A DNA stretch of 21,561 nt, taken from contig CAZHER010000012.1 of NCBI GenBank assembly GCA_964532005.1, forward strand, positions 1 to 21,561. Direction: 5' to 3'. This DNA comes from CAYQEU01 sp964532005. Its GTDB lineage: Bacteria > Patescibacteriota > Doudnabacteria > UBA920. Both the position numbers and the translations under genes were made by a program. The notes under the pieces are model-generated. The model was not told the DNA's origin, searched no databases, and was given only the letters and a program-made list of their open reading frames with translations. Of the stretch, positions 1-8,000 are shown in pieces (positions within the stretch are counted from its first letter, which is position 1; the number at the start of each line of letters is the position of its first letter).

Positions 1-563
1 ACTTCGTTTGTCAGACTTTTTCCAGTCCCCTGTTGTTGATAGTCTGCAGTTGCTCGCTTTAGATGCTTCCCCGAAAGTCCTGTTGATACGTATTGGCTCA
101 TGGGATCCACCTTAACCGTGCCGCTTTCGTCTACGGTTGCTTTTGGTTCGGCGTTTTCATCAAACAGGCGGAATTCTACGAATGGAGTTTGGCCAATTTC
201 CTTGATGGCTTCATCAATATTTTTAATCCCTGGTAACTCTACAACGATTTTGTCCTGACCCTCAACTTGAACAAGAGGTTCAGAAACCCCAAATCTATTT
301 ACTCTTTTTTCAATTGTGTTTTTAGCCGCTGACATGGCTTCACGGCGCTGTTCCGTTGGAATGTCTCCAAAGTCCGCTTTATAAACTAAGTGAGACCCGC
401 CCTGCAAGTCTAGTCCCAGCCGGGTATAGAAGGTTTGGTGGAAAGGGCCGCCGTTTGGTGCCAGCATTATCCTGCTGCCTTTTGGCCAAACTATCCAAGA
501 TGCACCGGCTGCAAGAACCAAAATTAGAAATAGAAAAATTAAGTTTTTGAAAATTTGTCTCAT
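1..563 (-). CDS. secD: Protein translocase subunit SecD, N-terminal part (runs off the window)
   Basis: SecD works with SecF in the membrane to complete SecA/SecYEG-driven export, using the proton motive force. I translated this by hand from the ATG at 563: 187 complete codons are present and the frame stays open to base 1. Residues 7-27 form one hydrophobic membrane segment. The SecD hallmark DLQGG lies at residues 52-56 inside RLGLDLQGGSHLVY, followed by a periplasmic P1-type segment (KRVNRFGVSEPLVQVEG, IVVELPGI) typical of the family. The remaining transmembrane helices lie outside the window. The gene follows the aminopeptidase by 48 bases but has its own promoter (TTGGCA, 17-nt spacer, TATACT), which puts the transcript start at or next to the ATG. 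No Shine-Dalgarno is visible. Identity is secure. Confidence 0.95.
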   Translation of the reverse strand, partial: MRQIFKNLIFLFLILVLAAGASWIVWPKGSRIMLAPNGGPFHQTFYTRLGLDLQGGSHLVYKADFGDIPTEQRREAMSAAKNTIEKRVNRFGVSEPLVQVEGQDKIVVELPGIKNIDEAIKEIGQTPFVEFRLFDENAEPKATVDESGTVKVDPMSQYVSTGLSGKHLKRATADYQQQGTGKSLTNE

Positions 564-570
564 GACAAGA

Positions 571-599
571 AGTATAAGGAGTTTTTGCTATTTTGCCAA
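571..599 (-). promoter_or_regulatory. sigma70-type promoter of secD, predicted leaderless
   Basis: On the minus strand, TTGGCA (599-594) and TATACT (576-571) are separated by exactly 17 nt. Only 7 nt lie between the -10 hexamer and the secD ATG at 563, so the predicted transcript begins at or within one base of the start codon. The -35 box lies within a weak inverted repeat, TTTTGC/GCAAAA (591-610). This is inferred from spacing and consensus only. Confidence 0.6.
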
Positions 600-611
600 G
601 CCTTGCAAAAG

Positions 612-3182
612 TTAGGTTTTAATACTATTTATGTACTTTGAAACCTTGGCCAGATCACGACTATGCCAGCTTGCCTGTATCCTAATCTCTTCGATAGCTT
701 GCTGAATTGTGCGTTCGGCGCCTGGCGCCTTTGCAGTTTTGAAAAATTTACTTACCATTCTAGCTTGTTTTTCAGAGACAAAGTTGCCCATAGGGTCAAC
801 CAGCCTTACCAAAAGATGCCCGCCGTCGCCATACCGTTTCAGCAACTCTTTCCAATTTTTTACCAGAAACTTCCAGACTATTTCCCCAGACATTTTATTG
901 TTCCACGCCATTGCTATAAGCAACGGTGCATCCTGCATTCGAACTTCTTTGGATATTGCGAAATTTAAGAATTTTTTGAGCAGTTTTTCATTGGGAAATA
1001 GCGCCATGGCCCGGGCAATTCTGTTTTTTTCCTCTTGCAATGTCTGTTTGCGATAGAGCTTGTGCAAATTGTTATATTCTTCTATGGAACCATTTTCCGC
1101 AACTAGATTATAAACAACCGATCTTAGATCTGCTGGTATTGCAATTTTTTTGTTTAAAAAATTCAAGAATAACTTTTGAGCCTTTTGTATCACTTCCTCA
1201 TTGCCATAATGGCCGGCTCTATATAAAGCAAAGCTTCTGAGCAATCCAGTACTGGTTGGTTCATCAGGTAAGGCTTCCCAGCCGAGCTGGTTTGTTATAG
1301 GAGTAAAAATTTCTTTTGTGAACGCTCTTAGTTTTTCACCAAATCTTTCATTTTTGTAAATATGGTTTATTTGTCCCAGAGTCGCACCAATTTCCATCCA
1401 CACAGTGTATTTTTGTTCATTCTTATAACCTAACACTAAATCCAGAACCCTGTCCGTGGATATTTCCCCAGCTCTGGCTAATGCAATGTAATCGCGCAAT
1501 ATGCCAAGCCTATCAGCCGGAGGAATGGCTTGTTTTGCTATGGCTGGTACTAGATTTTTTAATAGTCCCGGACCGTATTTGGTTCTGTACATCCCAACTT
1601 CTCCAAAATTAAACTTGGTGTAAGTCCCTTTTGGCTTTGATATTAAAGCTTTCTTGTTGTTTAAAACTATTTTTAATTTTGTTTTTTCAGTAGAAATACT
1701 TATTGGTACCGACCACATTACTTTGTTATCAGCCCTTTGTTTTTTATCGGCTAGATATCTTTTTTGCGAGATAACAAGTTTATTCTTTTGTTCCGTGACA
1801 GACAAAAGCGGGTATCCCTCACAAGTTATCCAATTATTCATTATTTTCCTAACCGGCTTTCGCGAAACCGTTTCTAGTGATTGCCACAAATTTTCTGTGG
1901 ATGCATTGTTGTACTGATACTTTTTTAAGTAATGTCTTAACCCGTCACGAAATTTGATTTCCCCCAAATAATCTGCAAGCATTCGTAAAACAGTCGCACC
2001 TTTGGCATAGCTCACCTCATCGAAAATTTCATTTATTTCATTTGTGTTATAAACCTCGACTTGGATAGGGTGGGTATTCTTCAGGCTGTCCAACTGCAAC
2101 GCTGGACCTAATTCAGAATTGGCAAATTGGCTCCACATATTCCATTCTGGATACAAATGATCGACGGCGTAATAAGAAATAAAACTGGCAAACCCCTCGT
2201 TCAGCCATAAGTGGGTCCACCATTTCATTGTAACCAGATTACCAAACCATTGATGAGCCAACTCATGCGCAATTACTAAGCCGACCCATTGCTTAGTTAA
2301 TGTAGAAGTATTTTTGGGATCAACCAAAATTGCAGTTTCTCTAAAAGTAACAGCTCCCCAGTTTTCCATTGCTCCTGCAGCAAAATCCGGAATTGCAACC
2401 AGATCAAGGGTAGGCAAAGGGTATTTGATCTTAAAATATCTATTGAAGTATGTAAGAACACCTTTGGCTGTTTCTAATGCAAATTTGGCTTGGAATTTTT
2501 TACCCGGAGTGGTCCATACTCTAACAGTAATACCGTCATCGCTTAGATCCTCTATAAATTCGAATTTGCCAACAACAAGAGCTAGAAGATACGTAGACAT
2601 TACAGGGGTAGAGGAAAATTTAACTTTAATTAAGCCATTTTTTTGTCTAATTTTGCTTGTAATGGTTGTATTAGAAATAGCCTCCATTCCAGAAGGCACT
2701 ATTGTCTCCAGCGAGAAAGAAGCTTTCATTGCTGGTTCGTCAAAACATGGAAAAGCTTTTCTGGCATCAGTTGGTTCAAATTGAGTTACCGCAATATGTT
2801 CCGTTTTACCGTTGTTTAAATATTCACTGCGGTAAAACCCTCTCATTTTGTTATCGAGAACACCAGCAAATGTTAGATACAAATTATATGCACCTTTGGG
2901 GAGCAGTTGTGTAAAGTTTAGAATAACCAAGTCATCGTCTTTATCAAAACTAACTTTAGCAGGCCAATCTTTTTCACCATCTGTAATAAAGACTTCTTTT
3001 ATGATTAGATCTTTTGAGTGGAGTAATATTTTAGAATCAGGTTTTTTCAGTTCAAGCGTTATTGTCTCCTGGCCTGTAAAGGTGAAGTTGGCAAAGTTGG
3101 GAACCAAAGAAAGCCAGTAGTGTTCTGGCTTTATGTGTAACGGCAATCTAATTGAAGTGTTGTTTCTTTTTGTGCTACCCAT
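612..3182 (-). CDS. M1 family zinc aminopeptidase (gluzincin, PSA/ERAP-like)
   Basis: This 856-residue peptidase removes N-terminal amino acids from peptides, probably in the cytoplasm because no signal peptide is present. The exopeptidase motif GAMEN is at residues 270-274. The zinc site HELAH is at 306-310 (His306, Glu307, His310), with the third ligand Glu329 in WLNEG, giving the exact HExxH-18-E spacing. Tyr392 in DEVSYAKGATVL fits the transition-state-stabilising tyrosine. The N-terminal beta-domain is followed by the catalytic domain, a short beta-domain and a long helical C-terminal domain of ERAP1-C type (roughly 520-850), so the length is normal for the family. The ATG lies 3 bases after the stop of the upstream small gene and has no Shine-Dalgarno, which suggests cotranscription and re-initiation. 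It is the last gene of the hpf-secA unit. Substrate preference cannot be read from sequence. Confidence 0.95.
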   Translation of the reverse strand: MGSTKRNNTSIRLPLHIKPEHYWLSLVPNFANFTFTGQETITLELKKPDSKILLHSKDLIIKEVFITDGEKDWPAKVSFDKDDDLVILNFTQLLPKGAYNLYLTFAGVLDNKMRGFYRSEYLNNGKTEHIAVTQFEPTDARKAFPCFDEPAMKASFSLETIVPSGMEAISNTTITSKIRQKNGLIKVKFSSTPVMSTYLLALVVGKFEFIEDLSDDGITVRVWTTPGKKFQAKFALETAKGVLTYFNRYFKIKYPLPTLDLVAIPDFAAGAMENWGAVTFRETAILVDPKNTSTLTKQWVGLVIAHELAHQWFGNLVTMKWWTHLWLNEGFASFISYYAVDHLYPEWNMWSQFANSELGPALQLDSLKNTHPIQVEVYNTNEINEIFDEVSYAKGATVLRMLADYLGEIKFRDGLRHYLKKYQYNNASTENLWQSLETVSRKPVRKIMNNWITCEGYPLLSVTEQKNKLVISQKRYLADKKQRADNKVMWSVPISISTEKTKLKIVLNNKKALISKPKGTYTKFNFGEVGMYRTKYGPGLLKNLVPAIAKQAIPPADRLGILRDYIALARAGEISTDRVLDLVLGYKNEQKYTVWMEIGATLGQINHIYKNERFGEKLRAFTKEIFTPITNQLGWEALPDEPTSTGLLRSFALYRAGHYGNEEVIQKAQKLFLNFLNKKIAIPADLRSVVYNLVAENGSIEEYNNLHKLYRKQTLQEEKNRIARAMALFPNEKLLKKFLNFAISKEVRMQDAPLLIAMAWNNKMSGEIVWKFLVKNWKELLKRYGDGGHLLVRLVDPMGNFVSEKQARMVSKFFKTAKAPGAERTIQQAIEEIRIQASWHSRDLAKVSKYINSIKT

Positions 3183-3185
3183 TAG

Positions 3186-3479
3186 TTATTTTTCTTGTTC
3201 TGTTTTAGGTTCTTGAGCTTGTTCTTTCTTTTTGTCTTGCTCAGCTTTTTCAATTTCCGCAATTGCTTGATTAATCTTGTCACTATACTCTTTTATTTTA
3301 TCATGTCCTGTTGTAAGGTACTCTGCAACTTTTTTTGGGTCAATATTTTGCATTAAAGCAACTGCTGCTATAAAAGCGGAGTTAGTAGCAGTACTGCGGT
3401 CCATTGATTGCTGGTGCATTGCTAGCTCAAAAATCATTTTTTCGTTTTTTGTTGGTTCTTTTCTTTGAAAATCTTTCAT
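3186..3479 (-). CDS. Hypothetical protein, 97 aa, charged C-terminal helix
   Basis: I do not recognise this gene. It encodes a soluble-looking 97-residue protein with no membrane segment. The middle contains an Ala/Met-rich helix (about 34-45), and the last 30 residues are almost all Lys, Glu, Gln and Asp, suggesting a coiled coil or disordered tail. It lies between a small membrane protein (47-base gap) and the M1 aminopeptidase (3-base gap) and is probably cotranscribed with both. A tiny overlapping reading frame, ATG ACG AGA TGA, ends on the first base of the start region and could couple translation. The coding call rests on operon position and absence of a competing frame. Confidence 0.65.
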   Translation of the reverse strand: MKDFQRKEPTKNEKMIFELAMHQQSMDRSTATNSAFIAAVALMQNIDPKKVAEYLTTGHDKIKEYSDKINQAIAEIEKAEQDKKKEQAQEPKTEQEK

Positions 3480-3526
3480 CTCGTCATGGTTAATTAATTC
3501 TTAAAATTCATTTTGCCTTATCTGTG

Positions 3527-3763
3527 CTATAAAATCAACCCCCAGAAGGTAACAAAATGATTTCCTTCACAACTGGTCATAAGTCTGCCAAAGGGAAACA
3601 TCTTTACTTCATAATTGCATAGAGCTTCCCCTTGTTGATTTATAGTGCCATCTTGCCTGGCTATTCCCGACTCAATAATTTTATCTCTTAAAACATTATC
3701 ATCCATCCACGGGGCCCATGTAAGCAAGATAATTATGGCTACTATTATTATTCCTGTTTTCAT
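3527..3763 (-). CDS. Hypothetical small protein with N-terminal membrane segment or signal peptide, 78 aa
   Basis: I do not recognise this gene. Residues 4-17 are strongly hydrophobic (IIIVAIIILLTW) behind a single Lys, which fits a signal-anchor or uncleaved signal peptide. The remaining 60 residues would lie outside the cytoplasm. Two cysteines (in ALCNYE and TSCEGN) could form one disulfide, which would fit the DsbA/DsbB pair elsewhere in the window, but that is inference. The start codon abuts the secA stop directly (TAAATG), a stop-restart junction implying coupled translation with secA. No lipobox is seen. Confidence 0.6.
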   Translation of the reverse strand: MKTGIIIVAIIILLTWAPWMDDNVLRDKIIESGIARQDGTINQQGEALCNYEVKMFPFGRLMTSCEGNHFVTFWGLIL

Positions 3764-6511
3764 TTATTGTTTTACCATGTTTTGCTGGTGTTCAGGCGAG
3801 TTGATTAACCCACACTTTTTATACTTCTTGCCACTTCCACAAGGGCATGGGTCATTCCTTCCTATGCTGGAGGCTGATGGGTCAGAAACAGAAGTCTGGG
3901 TGCTTTGTTGCCCAGGAGCGCTTAAGGTCACATTTGAAGGTAGTTCAGAAGGCTGTGGTTGTGCCTGAACTGTAACTTTTAAAACCGTAAAAGCTATTTG
4001 TCTATTAATATCTGACAGCAATCTTTGGAACATAATATGACCCTCCTTCTTATACTCTACCAAAGGATCCCTTTGTCCATAACCGCGAAGTCGAACAGAA
4101 TCACGCAAATGATCCATGGTATCCAAATGCTCCATCCATAAATTATCTATTGCTTGTAATATAATATGTCTTTGTATTTGACTGTATAGTTCCTTCCCTA
4201 TCTCCTGTTCTTTAGTTTCAAAAACATCTTTGGCAAGCTTAACAATTTGGTCTGTAACTGCAAATTCCTTATTAGCAGCATTTTCTATCTCCTGAGTTAC
4301 CAAATTTTTACTGTTCGATGGCAACGGAACCATTGTGTTGGCACTTTCTATAATTTTATTCAAAGCTTGATTCTGGTTTTCCTCTGTGGAGTATGTTTCC
4401 ACAACCATAGCTTCTATTTCTTTGCCAATAATGGAAAGTATTTCTTCTTTGAGTTCTTCTTGGGCTTCCGTATTAGAATCCATTGTTAGGTATCGACGGC
4501 GCTGTTTGTATATTACGGTTCGCTGATGATTTAATACATCATCAAATTCCAAAACGTGTTTTCTAGTGTCAAAGTTTAAACCTTCAATTTTTTTCTGGGC
4601 TGATTCAATTGACTTGGAAACTAATTTTGCTTCCACTGGTTGGTCATCAGGAATGCCTAGGCGGTTCATCATACTTTTCATTCTTTCGCCACCAAATAGC
4701 CTCATTAGGTCATCTTCCATAGAAACGAAAAATTGAGACATCCCAGGGTCACCCTGGCGACCCGCCCGACCCCTTAACTGGTTGTCTATACGTCGGGATT
4801 CGTGACGTTCGGTTCCTATCACATATAAACCCCCAGCTTCTCTTACTGCTTCTGCTTCATCCTTATCAACCGGGTTTCCCCCTAACAAAATATCAACGCC
4901 TCGTCCGGCAATGTTAGTTGCAACTGTTATTGCTCCATGGCGACCTGCCTGCGCAATAATCTGAGCTTCTCTTTCATGGTTCTTTGCATTTAACATTTCA
5001 AACTGCAAACCAATTTTTTTCAGTTCTTCGGCAAGCAACTCATTCTTTGCAATACTTACGGTACCAATTAAGATTGGTTGCCCTTTAGCATGACGTTCTT
5101 TAACTTCTCTTGCAATGGCAGCAAATTTTGCCTCCTGAGTTTTGTATATTACGTCAGATCGGTCGTCACGAACCATTGGCTTATTTGTTGGAATAGTCAC
5201 GACGTGCAAACGATAAATTTTGAAAAATTCCTCTTCCTCGGTTTTGGCTGTACCAGTCATCCCCGAGAGCTTGCCGTATAGCCTGAACAGGTTTTGAAAA
5301 GTTATAGTAGCTAAAGTTTTACTTTCCTGCTGAATTTTCACCCCTTCTTTTGCTTCTATTGCTTGATGCAGTCCTTCTGAGTATCTTCTGCCAAACATCA
5401 TTCGACCGGTAAATTCATCAACAATAATTATTTCTCCATCACGAACAACGTAGTCCCGGTCCTTTTTATATAAGGTTTTCGCTCTTAAAGCCTGAACTAT
5501 GTGGTGTAGAGTGGTAACGCCGCTGGTCGTGTCGTAAATATTAGCGACATTGAGGATTTTTTCAATTTTGGAGATTCCGTCATCAGTTAAGCTGGCTGCT
5601 TTATGTTTTTCATCTACAATATAATCTCCGGTTTGGGTACCGGCATCTTTATCTTCTTGTCCTTCTTCGAGCCTGTCTACGATTTTGGCAAACTGAATAT
5701 ATTTATCGGTCGGATCAGAATCAGGTTGGCTGATAATAAGAGGGGTTCTAGCTTCGTCAATTAAGATACTGTCTACTTCGTCAACGATGGCATAAAACAA
5801 GTCTCGTTGCACCAAGCGATCTGCAGACTGAGCCATATTGTCTCGCAGATAATCAAAACCAAATTCATTGTTCGTTCCATATGTTATATCTGCTGCGTAA
5901 GCCTCTCGTCTTGAAACTGGCCGCATATGCTTTACATCCATAACCAACCCGGTGGTTTCCTCTTCTAAGCGGGCAATTTCTTCAGCTTCGGGTTGGTATG
6001 TTGGGTCGTATAAAAATGATTGTTCGTGTTGAATGGAAGCAACCGAAATTCCCATATAGTGAAAAATCTTACCATTCAAGCTAGCTTGCCATCTAGACAG
6101 GTAGTCATTTACAGTAACCAGATGCGAACCTTTTCCAGCAAGGGCATATAAAACCAAAGGCAGTGTTGCAGTAAGGGTTTTTCCCTCACCGGTTTTCATC
6201 TCAGTAATCTTTCCCTCTGCTAAGACGATGCCGCCGATGATCTGCACATCATAATGAAACTGGCCAATACTTCGTTTAGCTGACTCACGGGTTAACGCAA
6301 AAACTCTTGGTCTGATTTGGCCGAGTTTTTTAAAAACCGCGCTATCATCCAGCCCTGCCAATTCTTCCTTATATTGTCTCAGTTCATCTTGAATTTGCTC
6401 TTGGCTTAAAGCTGCTATTTCCTCTGCAAACCCATTTATTTGATCTAATTCGCCACCGTATGTTTTTAAAGGGTCGTTTTGAAAATTAAATAGTTTTGAT
6501 AAAAATGACAT
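3764..6511 (-). CDS. secA: Preprotein translocase ATPase SecA
   Basis: SecA is the ATP-driven motor that pushes unfolded preproteins through SecYEG. The protein has 915 residues, a usual length. Walker A is MKTGEGKT at 105-112, and the DEAD-type Walker B DEVD is at 244-247 (followed by SILIDEARTPL). The preprotein cross-linking region, helicase motor 2 (VATNIAGRGVDILLGG; QLRGRAGRQGDPG) and the helical scaffold follow in order. The C-terminal zinc tail CPCGSGKKYKKC occupies 889-900, but the fourth ligand normally found right after the last Cys is Gly901 here; His908 is the nearest alternative. The ATG lies 6 bases after the hpf stop, with no Shine-Dalgarno, so it is probably read from the hpf promoter. 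The hpf-secA neighbourhood also occurs in other bacteria such as Bacillus. Confidence 0.98.
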   Translation of the reverse strand: MSFLSKLFNFQNDPLKTYGGELDQINGFAEEIAALSQEQIQDELRQYKEELAGLDDSAVFKKLGQIRPRVFALTRESAKRSIGQFHYDVQIIGGIVLAEGKITEMKTGEGKTLTATLPLVLYALAGKGSHLVTVNDYLSRWQASLNGKIFHYMGISVASIQHEQSFLYDPTYQPEAEEIARLEEETTGLVMDVKHMRPVSRREAYAADITYGTNNEFGFDYLRDNMAQSADRLVQRDLFYAIVDEVDSILIDEARTPLIISQPDSDPTDKYIQFAKIVDRLEEGQEDKDAGTQTGDYIVDEKHKAASLTDDGISKIEKILNVANIYDTTSGVTTLHHIVQALRAKTLYKKDRDYVVRDGEIIIVDEFTGRMMFGRRYSEGLHQAIEAKEGVKIQQESKTLATITFQNLFRLYGKLSGMTGTAKTEEEEFFKIYRLHVVTIPTNKPMVRDDRSDVIYKTQEAKFAAIAREVKERHAKGQPILIGTVSIAKNELLAEELKKIGLQFEMLNAKNHEREAQIIAQAGRHGAITVATNIAGRGVDILLGGNPVDKDEAEAVREAGGLYVIGTERHESRRIDNQLRGRAGRQGDPGMSQFFVSMEDDLMRLFGGERMKSMMNRLGIPDDQPVEAKLVSKSIESAQKKIEGLNFDTRKHVLEFDDVLNHQRTVIYKQRRRYLTMDSNTEAQEELKEEILSIIGKEIEAMVVETYSTEENQNQALNKIIESANTMVPLPSNSKNLVTQEIENAANKEFAVTDQIVKLAKDVFETKEQEIGKELYSQIQRHIILQAIDNLWMEHLDTMDHLRDSVRLRGYGQRDPLVEYKKEGHIMFQRLLSDINRQIAFTVLKVTVQAQPQPSELPSNVTLSAPGQQSTQTSVSDPSASSIGRNDPCPCGSGKKYKKCGLINSPEHQQNMVKQ

Positions 6512-6517
6512 AATAAA

Positions 6518-6856
6518 TTATTTCGTCCAGTTTCTTTTGAATAGTGAACCTAACCTGCGTCTTAAGCTAACCTTTTTATCTTTATTTCTGGACAACTGTT
6601 CTCTGATTTTTGGAATTACCGAGTCCAAGGCTTCGTAAAAATCATTTCCTAAGCCTTCTGCATAGTGGCCATGAGGTTTAATATTTACCTCTACCCTGCT
6701 GGTTAAGCCGCTTTTATGCTTGCTGTCTTCTTCTAGTTCAACATAAATATTGTCTTCGGGGTGCAAGAATGACTCCAGAACCTCAAATTTATCGTGTATA
6801 TTCTCTCTGATCGTCGGAGTTAAAGTAGTATTAGTAGCTTTGATGTTAATATTCAT
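6518..6856 (-). CDS. hpf: Ribosome hibernation-promoting factor / RaiA-like protein (short form)
   Basis: The family binds the 30S decoding region in slow growth and stops translation, or helps form inactive 100S dimers. At 112 residues this is the short form, without the C-terminal dimerisation domain of long HPF. The beta-alpha-beta-beta-beta-alpha pattern is visible: MNINIKATNTTLTPTIRENI at the N-terminus, strands around YVELEEDSKH and SRVEVNIKPHG, then YEALDSVIPKIREQL. The C-terminus is strongly basic (RRRLGSLFKRNWTK), fitting rRNA binding. It is the first gene of the unit with secA. An extended -10 promoter about 31 bases upstream gives a leader of roughly 24 bases without a Shine-Dalgarno, unlike the leaderless genes elsewhere. 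Confidence 0.92.
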   Translation of the reverse strand: MNINIKATNTTLTPTIRENIHDKFEVLESFLHPEDNIYVELEEDSKHKSGLTSRVEVNIKPHGHYAEGLGNDFYEALDSVIPKIREQLSRNKDKKVSLRRRLGSLFKRNWTK

Positions 6857-6886
6857 TTTATTTGAGTTAATTGTTTTTGGCTTTTT

Positions 6887-6915
6887 ATTATACCATTTAT
6901 TGGTTTATTGATAAA
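6887..6915 (-). promoter_or_regulatory. Extended -10 promoter of hpf-secA
   Basis: On the minus strand TGG-TATAAT spans 6895-6887, a perfect -10 hexamer with the extended TGn element. A 17-nt spacer leads to a poor -35 (TTTATC, 6915-6910) inside the end of murB. The -10 lies directly after the murB stop codon at 6897-6899. The predicted start is near 6880, giving a leader of about 24 nt before the hpf ATG at 6856. Confidence 0.65.
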
Positions 6916-8000
6916 TAGTGTTCAATTTCAGGTTTTTTAAAGCCAATAAGCTCTGGCTCTATGGGTATTACAATGCCTGTTTTGGCAAAAACGGCATTTC
7001 TAACAATACTGGCTAACCCAAGCACATCCTCGGCAGTTGCATTACCGGTATTCAACACAACCAATGGTTGATTGGGATTAATAATTGCTCCCCCAAACAC
7101 AGTCCCTTTCAGACCACAAATATCAATTAAAAACGCGCTTACCTTTAAACCAGTTTTTTTTGATTGAAATTTGGCTTTGAGGTCCTGATAAGATTTTTGT
7201 ATTTCTAAAGGAAAATTTTCCGAAATTTTTATATCCAGCCTATCCTGATCCTCGTTTGAGAGCAGTGGGTTTTGGAAGAAAGACCCAACACTACCACCTC
7301 TGGCTTCAGTAGGATAAGGGTATTTTTGATTTCGTATCTCAATAATTGAATTCCGTATATCTTGAAGTGAGGGGGTTTTGCCAGTCTGATATTTTTTTTG
7401 CAAATCAGGGTAAGTTAAATTTGGCGTACCAAATTTAAAAAGCCTCAGCCTAGTTTTTAAAATTATGAATCTTCCCTTCTGGAGTGTGTTAAATATGCTG
7501 TGCCTATAATAAAAACCACATTCAGAATTCAATATTACCTTTAATTCCTTAGATTGTGTGTCGTAAGCTTCTACATGTACCACGGTTTCGCTGGCTTCCT
7601 GCCCGTAAGCTCCTACATTCTGTACTGCAAAAGCTCCTACATTTCCTGGAACATATGATAGGTTTTCTATTCCCCACAAGTCATTAGCGATTGCATATTG
7701 TACAAATTCGTCCCAATTTTCCCCTGAAGCAACATCTATTAACACCTCGTTGTCATTCTGCTCAACTATTTCTATGCCCTTTGGTATTGGTGCAATTATC
7801 AATCCGCTGTACCCGTTGTCGCTTATGACGGTGTTACTCCCACCTCCCAAAATAAACCATTCCAACTGAGTCTTTTCTGCAAAAGCCAAGGCCTCTGCTA
7901 TATCTTGCACGTTATAAACTTCACAAAAATATTTTGCAGGACCTCCTATTTTAAAAGAGGTGTGAGGTTTTAAGCTGTAATTTTCCCTTATATCAATCAT
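6897..8000 (-). CDS. murB: UDP-N-acetylenolpyruvoylglucosamine reductase MurB
   Basis: MurB is the FAD-dependent enzyme that reduces UDP-GlcNAc-enolpyruvate to UDP-MurNAc in the cytoplasm, a committed peptidoglycan step. The 367 residues show the FAD-binding segment LGGGSNTVIS (51-60), the VPGNVGAFAVQNVGAYG stretch (117-133), the substrate-binding YYRHSIF (Arg166) and the catalytic-serine motif GSVGSFFQNP with Ser240 as proton donor. A glutamate in IPIEPE near the C-terminus fits the second catalytic acid. The Tyr-containing insert before the serine motif and the overall length resemble the Escherichia type I enzyme. It overlaps murC by 4 bases (ATGA), so translation is probably coupled. It is the last gene of the long envelope operon. 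Confidence 0.96.
   Translation of the reverse strand: MIDIRENYSLKPHTSFKIGGPAKYFCEVYNVQDIAEALAFAEKTQLEWFILGGGSNTVISDNGYSGLIIAPIPKGIEIVEQNDNEVLIDVASGENWDEFVQYAIANDLWGIENLSYVPGNVGAFAVQNVGAYGQEASETVVHVEAYDTQSKELKVILNSECGFYYRHSIFNTLQKGRFIILKTRLRLFKFGTPNLTYPDLQKKYQTGKTPSLQDIRNSIIEIRNQKYPYPTEARGGSVGSFFQNPLLSNEDQDRLDIKISENFPLEIQKSYQDLKAKFQSKKTGLKVSAFLIDICGLKGTVFGGAIINPNQPLVVLNTGNATAEDVLGLASIVRNAVFAKTGIVIPIEPELIGFKKPEIEHYLSINQ

Noticed and set aside
591..610. Inverted repeat TTTTGC/GCAAAA downstream of the aminopeptidase as a terminator
   Set aside because: It has only six pairs, an 8-base loop and no U-tract on the minus strand. It may simply accompany the secD -35 box.
2314..2784. 156-codon open frame on the plus strand
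   Set aside because: It lies wholly antisense to the conserved catalytic part of the M1 aminopeptidase, including the zinc-site region, with no recognisable domain. It is a shadow of that gene.
3645..3968. 107-codon plus-strand frame across the secA end
   Set aside because: It is antisense to the SecA zinc tail and the 78-aa gene, rich in Cys and Gly from the reverse of CPCGSG codons. No coding support.
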